Part shown: positions 12,919 to 25,533 of the stretch, piece by piece
How the letters are laid out: the number at the start of each line of letters is the position of its first letter
Position numbering within the stretch: position 1 is the stretch's first letter
NCBI RefSeq assembly: GCF_000002985.6
Contig: NC_003283.11
Span: 12,834,001-12,898,000, forward strand
Origin: Caenorhabditis elegans
Taxonomy: Eukaryota; Nematoda; Chromadorea; Rhabditida; Rhabditidae
DNA length: 64,000 bases
Reading direction: 5' to 3'
The notes under the pieces: generated by a model
Told to the model about the DNA's origin: nothing
Seen by the model: only the letters and a program-made list of their open reading frames with translations
Databases searched by the model: none
Position numbers and translations under genes: made by a program

Positions 12919-15798
12919 TTAGGTGTAGTGTTTGAGTTCTTCTTGCTGTTCAGCTTGGTTGTTTAATATTTTTTCAACATTTTTTTCGTTGCTATTATTG
13001 AGATCCGTGTAGCTAGAACTTATTGAGTTGATGACAACCAATTGCTGATGAAGAGGAGAGTTATCAGCAGGAAGAAGTCTATTTCCATCACCTTGATGTG
13101 GTGGCTCACTGGGTCCGGAATTACGTTTGCAAGAACGTTTCTCAAATTTCATCTGGAAAAAAAGTAATTTCATTCATGAAACAAGTAATATTCTTACCAG
13201 GAAAACAGCTGTAATCAAAACAAAAAAAATAATTCCAATGACAATTGCACCAATTGCACCAATTGTTTGAATGAACCCAGTCTCGGCAACTTCAACAGTT
13301 GAAGAATATTTTTCCAACTTTGATGTTGCATTTGTATCCGGATACAGAACTTTGACAATATTTCTGATTGCATCTTCACAAGTATAATCCATCTCGTTAA
13401 TATCATTCAGACAAGTTGACAAACGAGTTTGACAGTCTCTTCCAAAAAATTGAATGCAATATTCGAACATGAACCCACATGAAGCAACAACACCTGCAGA
13501 TCCTGTTTAGATAGTTTTTTGAAAAAATTTTTTTTTAAATTTTTGGTAACTTACTTTTCGATGCGCCACATTCCGAAGAAACACTATCAAAGTAGTCAAG
13601 AAGGCGAAGAGGCAATTTTTCAGATGCTTCCAAAACAAGAAAATCATTTTTTGTATCTGAAAACATATAATTTAAGTTGAACTAAAACCAAGAAACACAC
13701 CTCTTCTAGTCATCGATCCATCAACAAATGATGTAAATCCCTCATTGAATCGACCCCTTATACTTGTAGTCGAAGAAACTTTGTCTGAAAAATTAAGTGG
13801 AAAAATACCCCTTTGACATTTGGCGCTCTGTTCTTGCCCACGTTTCGCCCAAAAATGTAAACTTGAATCAAAAGAAATTAACTTGGGTGAGAGTTTGGCA
13901 AAAGTTGGATCAACGTTGCGTTAAACTCGGGCGCAGCGTAAACTATGTATTGTCTTTTTATCGAAACTAAACATTTTTTGAGAGAAACTTGGACGGGATG
14001 ACGAGAGATTTGTTTAAAAATTTAATTTTAAAAAAATCCATTTTAAAATTATCTGAATCTTGATAAACTCATATTAAAATTCTTACGATGTTCTGCAGCT
14101 TCCTTATAGAAATCCTCAGCTCTCAGTGATTTTAAGTTTTCATTAAAATCAACGAACATCTTGCAAACCAGTTTTTTTGAATCCATTGTTCCCAGTGTCA
14201 TCTGAAAATTGGATAGCTTTGAAAATAATAATTAATTCTGTTTCTTTAAAACCAACAAAATAATTTTTAAAATTACATAGTTTCCTTCGCTGTATGCTTC
14301 ATCACAGTCCTTTTGATCTTTTTGTTGGTCGTAGCAGTTGACACGTACAACACTATGATGATTGAAATCCACTAAAAATTAACAAGTTTCATAAAATTCT
14401 TAAAGAGTAAAAAAGTACTTACAAGACGCTTTATCACAAGTTTCATACGCCAATGACCTCATGATCACTTTTCCTATTGGTCCAAATTCAGTTCCAATGT
14501 ACCAGAATGGATATGGTATGTGCAGTCGTTGGGCATTCATACTGTCTACTGAAAATCGGTCATTTTCTCTTAAAGTTAAATTTTCCAATAGTGAATCTAA
14601 TAGGAATTTATAAAATGTTCATATCTATCGAGAATGATATTGAAGGTAGATTAGCCAAATCTGGGTTATTGCTTTAATACACGAACTGTCCGTAAAATTT
14701 CTTCTGTATGGACAAGTGTGCAAAATTTGAGATTTGTGTTGAAAATAGCCTTTTTTAACTTCGTGTCTCCAAAAAATACTTTTGAGAAAATTTTAAGAAT
14801 TATTGCTATTAAAAGACTTGTTCACCGTTTTAATACGGTAACTACAAAAGTACAGAAAGTATATTTGACCTCAAAAAACCCACGTTTAACCAGAGTTTCT
14901 TGGAATGACGTCTTCGAATTTTGGCATGTTGTAGAGTTGAGCATTTGAGACTCGAGATTACGAAGAATTAAGTACTTCTGAACATTATTTAGATAATTTT
15001 CAATTATTAAAGGAAAAACTAACAAGAGTCAAGTTCAAAAGTGGATTCTGAGTGTCAAGTTGGCTGACAGCTTGATGTAGTTTTTCTTCCATTTCTGACA
15101 CCACGCCACAATTTTTTAACAGACTAGAAAACGCATCTGAGAGTTTCATAAAAATTGCTTCTAGTTTATTCACAACTGTTTTCGTTCGATTTTCGGCGAT
15201 CGTCTTTCGGTATACTTCTCCTTTCGTTCGCACCGACTGACAAGAGTCTCCAAAATGTTTCTGGCAAGTTTCGGTAGCTTCACTGACGTGTATACAAGTG
15301 CAGTAATCCAATTTGCAGTCCTCAACAGATCTCAATTGTCCAAAGCAATCCTCGTATTTTGGTACACAGAAATCAATTCGTTTCGAAAGATATGGACATT
15401 CATTTCGGAATCCTCCTCGGGATAAACTAGCTGGATAGAGAGCATTTGGGTATTTGATGGTGTTGATGGAAACTATAAAGAAGTTTGAGTGAATTCGTTC
15501 TTGGATTTCGCTGCTCTTCTAAATTTATCTTTAAAAGCAACAAAATTTCCCTCATTATCATTTTTCAGTTCATTTTTAATGCTACTAGTTGTAATCCGCT
15601 AACAGTCTTGAGTTCTGAAAACAATTGACAGTTCGTTCGTTCAAAATGTATCTGACAAGATATTATGGCTAACCATATTATTATTTACTCTAAAATATGT
15701 ATTATTATTTATCTCCGAAATTTTTTTTAACAATTTAACTTACTGGCTGTGGTGGCACTTATCGCCAGAAGTGTAAGGAAGGCCAATTCCAGAACCAT
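12919..15798 (-). CDS. Cys-rich type I membrane protein, about 568 aa
   Basis: Ten exons in phase: 15744-15798 (ATG), 15024-15472, 14884-14977, 14423-14596, 14277-14371, 14087-14201, 13701-13784, 13555-13656, 13198-13502 and 12919-13152. It begins with a signal peptide (MVLELAFLTLLAISATTA). The ectodomain has many cysteines (CPYLSKRIDFC, CKLDYCTC, CGFMFEYCIQFFGRDC). One membrane segment (GAIGAIVIGIIFFVLITAVFL) precedes a 78-residue polar tail. The short third exon (14884-14977) is the least certain; it uses a GTGGGT donor but repairs the phase exactly. Without it a weak GTTTTT donor at 15019 is needed. Plan and orientation match the genes at 8566 and 19015, so a tandem family is likely though sequence identity is low. 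Function unknown. Confidence 0.74.
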
Positions 15799-18700
15799 GA
15801 TGGCACGCACATAAAAAGTGGACCCGGCGATGCTTTAAAGATGTTCCACTATCCAATAATGCGACTGAAAATCAATGTCGATATGAAAACGAGAATATGA
15901 TAGATAGAGACGGTGAATGACGTGATTGTTTGCGAACGAACAGTGCAAACCAAAGTCACGGGTTTTAAGAAAAATTACTAAATTCAATTTGCAAGCAGGA
16001 AACATCAATTAAAGAACAATGTAACTTTGACAGAGTAACTATGGAAAAGAAACAAAACATAAAAAGCGCCTGCCAAGGCGGGAAAATGAAGAGTTTATCG
16101 GAAACAAACATATGGTTCCGTAAGAGAAAGAGCGAGAGAATGAGAGATAGAGAAAAACGATTTGAAATTGAGTGACCGTTTGAATTTTTAATAAAGTATT
16201 TGTTAGAAAATTAATGTAATTAAATGATTTCGATAGTGCGTATAAAATTAGATAGAGTTTTGTTGAACAAGCCTGATGCGAGTCCAAGATTTAGACTGCT
16301 CTGCAAACATTATATGAGAGGGCTAGACACGGAGTAAGATGAAGAGAGTTTAAAGAAAAAATGTGATGGGCGTCGCTCATAACTGTTGTAGTATGGTTTC
16401 TACTTATTGGCTAATATTTATGGACCATTTGAAACAGATATTAACAAATACTCACTTAAAAATAAATACGGAAAAAAGTACTACGAAATTACGTAAAATT
16501 GCGAAATTGATCGGGAACCGGAAAACAAAAATAAGGTATGAGATTGTGAGATAAGCTGCATCAAAAGAAAAAAGAGATCCCAGAAAAAAAAAGTTCTGTA
16601 AAAATGAGTTTCAATTACCGGTAAAAAGTATCGAAACAACTAAAAATAAAATTGTGCGCATTTGTTGCGGCTTTTGGACATTTCACATATCTATGTGGTA
16701 GAATGTCCTTGATAAAATACTTTTGATTTTACATGAAATGGGCGGGATTTGAAAGTCCTCGGTATGACGTGTTCATTAGAATGGCATAGGACAATTCATG
16801 ATAGAATAACAATATCAGGATTTTGTTGTAAGTTCATCTTCAAAAATTATTCAGAAAATCCGAATGAATTATCCTCTAACCTTGAATAATCAACTAAAAA
16901 TTAGCAACGTCGGGAAAATTTCTCGATAAGTTCAGTCGGTAAAGAATAAATTTGGATTTTTGTAATTTTGCCAATGTTCAAAAAAAAGCTAACAAAAATT
17001 CTTAATCGTAAATACACAATTACCAATAGTTCTCGCAAAAATGTATCTAGGGAATGTAGTTGGAAATGACATTAAGATCTGATTTTTCTAATTTAGTTAG
17101 GCATAGTTATGGTCTCTCTAATCATCGATATATATGTAGGTAGGGTTCACAATAGTAAGACTAATAGCAGCATTTAAGTATATTTTCCATTTTGAAAACA
17201 TGTTAGTGTTATCCTTATAAACATAATAAGTACAAATAGAAAAAGGAAGGAAGAGGAAAATGAGTATGATAGAAGTAAGAAACTCAATAATGAGTCTGCA
17301 AACACTTGTTCAAGGTGCTTGATTTTTGAACAAGCCAGTTCAAAATGATGGGATACCGGGCGAACACTTCAAACTACGCGACTTTTTATATATATTTTCC
17401 AGTGATTAATCTATTTGTTTTAGAGTTACTTTGAAATGTATATAGGTGCTTCTTCGGATGAAAAGTTACGTGTAACAAATTTAATTAACACTTAGTCATA
17501 GCACATCCTAGCACATAGTAAAACATTTTGTGAAAACGAGTTGCTTTTCATTATCACAAACGTTTTTGTTTATGAAATTTATAAAGCTGTACAAGTATAT
17601 TTTTCGCGAAATGAATAGTTTTTGCACTGAATGCTGATTTGAAAAATCCTTACAGAAATTAAGAAATTATATGATAATGAGGTAAAAACTCTCGAAAAAC
17701 AATAAAGATCCACTCACTGTAATTTTAAAAATTTTTAACACATGCATACATATAAAACTAATATCGGAAAAAAAGAAAAATACACCATTCAAAGTTGAAT
17801 AAAAAGCGATCCATCAAGGACATGTTTGAGTGAATAAATGTCAAGTTAACTGAAAATGGAGGCGATCGAGTTCAACATCAACTAGTCGACAATGCAACGT
17901 TGATTTGGCTCCACATTGGATTAACCTAATATCCGTTGTTTTTTTCAAATTGAGGCGGTGAAAAACAATAATGGAGGCAGAGAGATGTTAGAGATATTTT
18001 CGAAAAATAATTAAAACAACTATAAAATGTCCCAAAGCTGTAGTTTTGTCATAACTTTGTATTTGACTTTGAATGAAATAAATAAACCAGGAGAAAATCG
18101 AGAAGAAACTCATTAAAACGAGAGAGATTTCGCAATGACACATAGGTCATTAATCAAGCATGGCGATCGTCAATGCCGTTGAATCTTGTTTCTTTGAGTT
18201 TTTTTCGCAACTTTCAGAAAAATTTTGTTTGTCTATAGATATAAAGTAATAAAAAATCAACTAGAAATGACAATTTTAAAGAATAAGAAAATTATGATTT
18301 TATATCAGTTTACAGTTTAGGGAAACATGAAGTGCAATGAACATGTGTTATTGCCAAAAAATAGCGAGATAGTGCAATCCTGAAAGAAAAATATGAAAAG
18401 TATTACCGTTTCAGAAAATTTTAGTTTTTTCACAGCAGTGACTCCAATGATGTTACAAACACGGCCGATTGTATTGATGATCATCCTATCGGAGCAAAAA
18501 TTTCGCTAATTTTTGTTTGTTCGACACAACCACTACCATATGTCTTCGCCTTATCAAAGGTCAAATGCTGTTAAGAGTCATCATTTTAATTAAAGATAAA
18601 AATAATAGACAGCGCAAAGAAAAATACAGGTATGTTGTTGACTAGAAAAATTGAAACGTTCTAGCGCAAAAACCGTGACTGGGCCAGTGGTTTTAAACAT

Positions 18701-19014
18701 TGAATTTGTCAATTTCTTTGCAATCAAAGCTTGGTAAAACTTCACTAACTCCAAAATTTCTTTCGAGTTGTGCTTGTAGTTTATCGATTTATAAGCTTTG
18801 ATTTTTTGTTTAAAAGTTAGTCTTGACGTCCGACTGCAAATAACGAACTTCTTATTTTGCGATAGCGTTTTTTTTTATTGCATCCGCCGATTTGAAAATC
18901 AAAGAACAATGTTAATATTTATTTTAACCGTTTTTTTAACAGAAATCAGCTATTGAAAGAAATCAGCTACAGAAAAAAATCAGTTTGAAGAAATAATTCC
19001 GACAACTATTTTAA
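15799..19014. other. intergenic, no gene seen
   Basis: About 3.2 kb of AT-rich DNA upstream of the 568-aa membrane protein gene. No spliced frame, tRNA or clear repeat was found on reading both strands. It could hold regulatory sites. Confidence 0.45.
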
Positions 19015-20832
19015 TTATGGCGATAACGAGTCCGCCAATGGGAGTTTTTCCAAATGACTTTTATACTTGAATTCCCGATTCTGGTGGCGTCTTTTGCAGA
19101 TTGAATAAATAATCAGAATCATTCCAAAAATAATTATACCAATAAGAATCCACAATTGTTGCTGCACCATGGCCATGAAACTGTCGTTTGCTTTTTCAGT
19201 GATTTTAATACTACTCATTGCCTCAAAGTTTGCAACCCATTGGTGATACGGAAGGCATTCATTTGCGATTGATCCATATCCATTGTTGATAGCACCCTGA
19301 AAAATTTTTTTTTAATAGAAAATATATATAAAATAATTTTTATTTAGCATCTGTCAAGAAATATTATTTTTGAGCAAAGTAATTAAACTGCTCACCGAGT
19401 TACAGTTATCCCACTCTTTGAAGCATTTTGTATCATCCCCAAAATTTTCTTTGCATTTGTCATATACTTTGCAGCAAGTGTTGTAGGCTTCTAAAAATAT
19501 TTTGCAACAAATTACACAAATAAAACAGAATTTCAGAAATATATGCCAAACGGCGCATAAAAGCGACCAAATATTAGATGAAACGTTTCTTCATTATCTA
19601 AATTTTTGTTTCAACCCTCTAGATTTAAAAATAACCAAAACTAAATTTTTAAAGCAAAATATGCATGCAGATTCCAGTAGGGAATTATTTTGAGGCTAAA
19701 ATGATCGAAATTTATAAAAAATGTTTAAATGTTTTACATTACAATCAAAAGTTGTTAACAAACCTTTCAACCAATAGCATTTCGTCCCTAAAATAACTTG
19801 AGATGCATAGTTATCAAGTAAGTTTGACCCGCATTTCCACAGAGACTCGTCCTGCATTTTTGCCACTTTATTTTTGTAAGAAACACCTGGAATAATAAAC
19901 TTTTCTTAATAAAAATGGGATTCGACTCACTCTTCTCGAGATTGTTCAAAAAATCTTGTATACCGTTTCCACATTTTTTTCCATTTTCAGATCTCAAAAA
20001 CATTTCCAAACGAGCTCTTAATTTGGCAACACCAAAAACTGAAGCAAAAGCTTGAGACTTCTCGGAATTAGGGTTTGCTTTCTTCATGTTCGTGACTTCA
20101 TCTTGGAAATTATTCAAACAAGTTGTAATTGTACGGGATCTATTTGGACAGTGCTCCAAAAGCTCATGAGAGCCAGACGAGTTGTTTGTAATAAACCGCA
20201 GTTTAGGAATTTGTGGAATCGGTTGGACGGTGATGTTGGCAAAGTTGTTGAGCACATCAGAAGGAAAACGAATGCAAGCGACAAGATCAGATGGGTGACT
20301 GAGTGAGAATACAGCCTGTAAAAAAGTAAATTTCTTGCACTTTTTCTTATTAAATATAAAATTGTTTTCTGATTATTCCTTAATCAAGGATACTGCAACC
20401 GTAATATTTAGGAAATAAAGCAGATTACGCATCCACAAAATGATTGCTATTTTTGTAAAATTCCGTGCAAAATATGACCAAAAAGCGAGAATACTTTTCA
20501 GTACAGTTACCAACACAAGTTTCTGGTTTACTCACTGTAGTACAAGTTGAGTATTTTGTCAAACACGTTGCGTTTTCCGTTTCTTGCTCCAAACACTCAT
20601 TCAACACCGCACAGCAAACATTCAAATCTCCAATCAATCCAGGACATTTTGTTTTCAAATATTTTTGAGTATATATAGAGGGAAGATTTTGGCATTGCCA
20701 ACTTTGGTATTCAATAGAAAATGGATTATTAAGAGGGTAGAATGTGAAATTTTGTGGCAAACCAAGGACTTGCAACAATGCAAGTGACGTTAGATACATT
20801 GAAAAGACTGGAATATTATATTTTGCCTGCAA
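19015..20832 (-). CDS. Cys-rich type I membrane protein with short tail, about 426 aa
   Basis: Five exons: 20437-20832 (ATG), 19931-20315, 19764-19886, 19396-19490 and 19015-19296, all in phase. The N-terminus has a hydrophobic stretch (FSMYLTSLALLQVLGL) fitting a signal peptide or anchor. The ectodomain is Cys-rich (CCAVLNECLEQ, CTTVSKPETCVGNC, NTCCKVYDKCKENFG). One membrane segment (LWILIGIIIFGMILIIYSIC) is followed by a basic 30-residue tail. The first donor chosen is GTGGAT; a GTAATC donor nine bases on would shift frame and end early, so exon 1 to 2 is the weakest join. It is the third member of the same-strand cluster with 12919-15798 and 8566-10805. Function unknown; nematode-specific by appearance. 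Confidence 0.75.
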
Positions 20833-23800
20833 TCGCTTCCTAGTGAGACACTTATCAGCAACGATACGGGCGGGCAGAGGAAGTAATACTGAAACCGATA
20901 AATGCCGTTTAGTAGAGCAAACATCCTTTTCTTTCCTCCACGTCTACAATACTTGTATGATGTTTGATTAGAAAAGAGCGTGAATTTTTATGGTAATAAG
21001 GAAAATTATTAATTTTCACCTGAAGAAGGAAATGAATTCAAAAAATATTTTTCAGATAAAGCTGGCAGCAACAATCACGTAATAAACTAATCGAACTATT
21101 GCATAATTATATTCAAGTCCTATTTCAACTCTAGCCAACTCCAGACCCAACAGAAATAAGGATTCGCAAAACTAATTTTCTATTTCATTTTTTTAGTTTC
21201 TTCCAACCCTTTTTTAGACAAATCTTAGACTTTATTAGGGTTTTTAAGAGACATTGAACCTGTACAGTGCGTCCAACTTCTATAGCACCCCTCCAATTTG
21301 GCGGTTTGGAGCTTTTCAAAATGTTTTTTGAAAAAGTGTTAATGCAGTTCGATAGCAAATGTTGAAAAACCTATGCTCCCCAGTTTTTATGATGATATCT
21401 CAAAAATCACGGCTATAGAAGTTGGACGCACTGTAGATACAGTGATGGCTGATAACTACTAATTTTCTAATTTTCACACATACAAGTTCATCAATAACGG
21501 TGAGAGCGATGGATAAACATGGTACATTCGTAGTGATGAGGCCAATACATCTTCTCACATTTACGATCTTCTTTCACTCATGGGCTGAAACCATCAATTA
21601 GGACCGATGCTTACACTAAGACCGGCGAATATGGTAGATTTCGAGAGGAGGAACCTTTACAGATTTGAGAGCTCCATCAATTAAAGCTTCAGTAGTGTAT
21701 AGTGGCAATCACTATTTTTTGATAACATCGATGTCCTCATTCCGTAACAAAATGTGAATGGATAAGTCTGTAAGAGCAGCAGCCGAGTCCCCTTTAACTT
21801 TTTTAAAAAGTTTTGTGAGTATGGGCAGTGACCAAGTTCTTTTTTAAAAAAGGAAGTAGATACAGAAACAGATTTATGGTTAAAACAAGAATGCACTTTT
21901 CAGTTCTAGTTGACAATAACAATCACCGCGCCGGAGAAAACGGAATTGTCATATATAGTCCAAGTCCTCTCAAAATACTTGCCAACTCCAGAACAATACT
22001 TATTTCTGAAAAATAAACGATTTACGGTAAAAATTAAAATGGGTTTAAATTAAAATGTCTTAAAATACCCGTATAATTTGTACTTTTCGTATAGCAATAA
22101 ATTATAGAACAAAAAAACTTGAACATGTGATATCTTAAAGAATGATGAACTGCCTGTATATATAAAACCTGATCTGCACTTTCTCATGATTGATAATAGA
22201 CAGCTAAATGATATTTTATCAGTATGAATAGAAGTTCTTGATGTTACGATGGCTGACTTTTAATTTTTTGAATAATTATCTCTTGATGTATTTTCAAGTA
22301 TTTATTTTATTTATTTTTTCTCAACTTAAAGCTTAAATCTTACCAAAATCGTTTTTTCGTGAAGAAAGTTGAAATTGAGCTTCTTGGTATTAACTTCTTT
22401 CATCTTCTTTTCTCGAAAACTTTATTCGGCGCAGCGACCTCTCTTCTTTTCTCGCCCAAATCCGTGGTCCCTCTCAATCGGCCATTTCTCAATTTACGAG
22501 CTTCGTCAAAACTGAGCCATGGACGAAGAGAATAAGCTCGTTTTCACAATTTTATAGATGAATGTAGCGATAAAAGGAACACTTTTATTTCAAGTGTTCC
22601 GATGTGTTTGAATTCTCGATTTCTTTAAATTTTAACATTGGAATCCCATTTTCCACTTTTAGTTCAACAGGTTTCAATGCATTCCTTGTTCTTTTGTATT
22701 TTTTTACCTATGAGAAATACTTTATTGTACCACTTATGATAACTGATTTCTTTTCAGAAATAGAGAGGCATTAGAAATATTTAATATATCTATTGTCAGT
22801 TATGAAAACCTTAACAGTATTATAAAAGAAAATATTCCAGGCTACGCTTCACTTTCCCAAAACAATCTTCCAGTCTCATCGAAAACTTTTCGCCCCCGCA
22901 CTTCATTTTTTTTTCGTGTTTTAGTTGTTATCTGATGCACATATTTCATGAAAATTCAAGAAACATGTGCCTAGCATACTTGAAGAAACGATGTCAAAAG
23001 TTTAGTAGGTTGAATATATAAGTAAAATGTCCAAGAGTTCAGTTGATAAAACTTTCATTTAGAATTAAAGATCTTCAACTGAGACAGGAAAATGTTTTTT
23101 CTTGGTTTTAACTCAAGTCATAGCGATTTTGCAACGAAAGCCCAAAAATCTTCTGTAATGGGTTATGAGTTCAAAATTGAAAGTTTCAGAATCTAGCAAA
23201 AAGGGAAAATTTCGAATTTATTGAACCCGGAGATTTTGCAAATTCTGATCATCCTTAACATGTCATGCTGGTTGTTTCATTAGTTTTTTATTGAAACTTT
23301 TATAAAATATTTTCACAGTGAGGTACTAAAATTTTAAGAAATGCAGACGATACTTCACTTTTATTTTTTTGAGAGAAATTTCAACTTTGTTTAAGAAAAA
23401 GTGACGGTGTTCTATATAAACTATCATTTCCAATTCAAATAAATGGAACATGTTTTTGGGGGCCATAAGTATCAGAATTATAAATGCATAAACTTTATGT
23501 AAAACAGTATGATTTTTGTCCTTAGTGTTTTTAGGCTTCTAAAATTCTTTACTATAAATAAAAGATGTTACGACTATTTTCCATGTGCTCCCAATTTTCT
23601 CATGCCCCTCGTCGTCAAAACAAAACAGAAAGTGAAACCTGTTTTGCTCAAGGTGGTCCAAAAGAATCAAATAATCTTCAGTGCCCGGTAATCAGTGTCC
23701 TAATCCCAATTGCGCACCTTTAATCATCTCTCCAAACATACATTCCGGTTGCTTCTCCGGTCATTCCGTTTGCATTTTCGTTTATTTTATTTTCATCTTG

Positions 23801-25526
23801 GGCGCTCTAAAAGACAATAGACTTCAGATGCCATTCGCAGATTTTCTCAGTTTCTCATTTATCTTATTTTTCAGTTTTTCAGAACGATTCACATTCTATA
23901 CTCATATCTGACCAGCTCTATTTTGGTTTTACTCTTTTTTTATCTACTTGATAATTTTGATTTTGAGGCTTTTTTAAAGCTGAATTTCGGTTTCAAGGAG
24001 TTGAAAAATTATTTTTAAATTGGCAAAAGTTAGAAGCTCTCAAACAATATATTATTTTTTATGATTCATATACATTGGTTTTGTTATTTTTCAATTAAAC
24101 TGTGTTTCCTTATATCGTCTTTCATGATTTGTTCATACTTTTTGTTATATTCCCTTTTGTGTTGCAGCTTTTGTGTTGCAAAAAGTTCGACTATTATTAA
24201 TCCTTGTATCATCTACCTACAACTGTGTTTTCATTTTATTACACTTTGAATATGCAGACAGATCTACTGGTTTATAAAAGCAAAACTTTCAAACGAAATC
24301 TTACTTTTCGACGAAACATTTTTATGTTTTGTTTCTGCAAGCTGTCATCGCGATTAAAATAAGAATTTCTAATCTCAGTGTTTTTTTTTGGGAAAACAAA
24401 CTCTATAATGCAAACTAAAAACCGGTGATTGGTCGATTAACTCATTGTGATCGTATCTTTCGATTCATAGACAATATTTGTTGGAGATGTTCTGTTCAGT
24501 GAGTCCTCTAGTGATAATGGTGTTCGGGTCAGAATTATCATCTCTCTGCATTAGTAAATGTGTATGCAAGATTTTAGACTGGTACTGATAGAATGTCGCT
24601 TGTTGATAGTGTCTCGAGTATTAGAAAACTTGCACGGGGGATTCGCGAAAATTGATTGAAAAAATTTGAACATACAGTTTTGAGATCGACGTTCTTCCAA
24701 TGCAGCCAACGTTGAAAATATAATTGAAAACCCAATTGACATATGGAAAACTTTGACAATTCATTTGTTTCACCAATTGCACATGATTCAACCTATCAGC
24801 ATTAAGGCGTATTTAAATGCAACATTTTTATTTTTGATGAATGTGAGGAAGAAATCACGTAACAATTGAAAACGAATAACCAAGTTTTAGGGAGAACTCT
24901 TTATACTGATTGGGTTGAGCACAATTTTATTTTAAATTTTCTGAGACTTTTTAAATCGGTGCAAAAAATCTCATGAAAATGCTTCCTAATACCACAATCA
25001 AGAAAAAGGCTACTATTTCACTTTACGTTAATTCAATTTCAAAACAACGAGGAGCAGTCTGAACTTCAACCGAATTTTCATTTATAATATGCATTCAAAA
25101 AAAAGTCAAAGATCGGATAAGAAGATAGTGTGTAGCATGTATGAATGCTACATTTTTGCAATGCCCATTCCATAAAAAATGATTGGAAAAAGAGTGGGCT
25201 CACAGTCGCAACATCAAAAAAACTCTCTTTTAAGTTTCTATAATTCTCATGTTTACCACCAGAAACAATTTCCTGTAATCCTCTTATTTTTGGACCGTAA
25301 TGTTACTCATCGGGAAATAAAATTTATTCTAACTTTTTGAACGAATTTTTGTTTTTATTTTGCGTGATAACCTTTTCCTCCCATCACCTCCCACCGTTCT
25401 TGTTCTTATCGTTTTTAAATTATTTCGTTTTCTCACTGTGTTCATGGCCTCCGCCTACACTTATGGCTCATTCCCTCAGGTTTTGCGCTTATTTTTATCC
25501 GAATTGTATTGTTAAAATTTAACCAT
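20833..25526. other. intergenic, one MITE, no gene seen
   Basis: About 4.7 kb between divergent genes: the 426-aa membrane protein (-) and the aminopeptidase (+). It would contain both promoters. Apart from the inverted-repeat element at 21265-21433 no gene or array was recognised. A pyrimidine-rich stretch near 22380-22500 has no open frame of note. Confidence 0.45.
21265..21433. mobile_element. MITE with 22-bp terminal inverted repeats, TA target
   Basis: The ends are CAGTGCGTCCAACTTCTATA and its reverse complement, perfect for 22 bp, and each end is flanked by TA. The element is 169 bp and has no coding capacity. TA duplication and CAGTGCG ends fit a non-autonomous Tc1/mariner-type element. 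Confidence 0.85.
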
Positions 25527-25533
25527 GTTACAG
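25527..25533 (+). promoter_or_regulatory. candidate trans-splice acceptor at the aminopeptidase start
   Basis: GTTACAG abuts the ATG of the aminopeptidase model directly. A spliced leader joined here would give a 5' UTR consisting only of the leader. Alternatively it is the acceptor of a non-coding first exon. Confidence 0.4.

Noticed and set aside
14400..14588. Small separate gene starting at the ATG near 14588
   Set aside because: The frame is an internal exon (14423-14596) of the 568-aa membrane protein, with matching phases on both sides.
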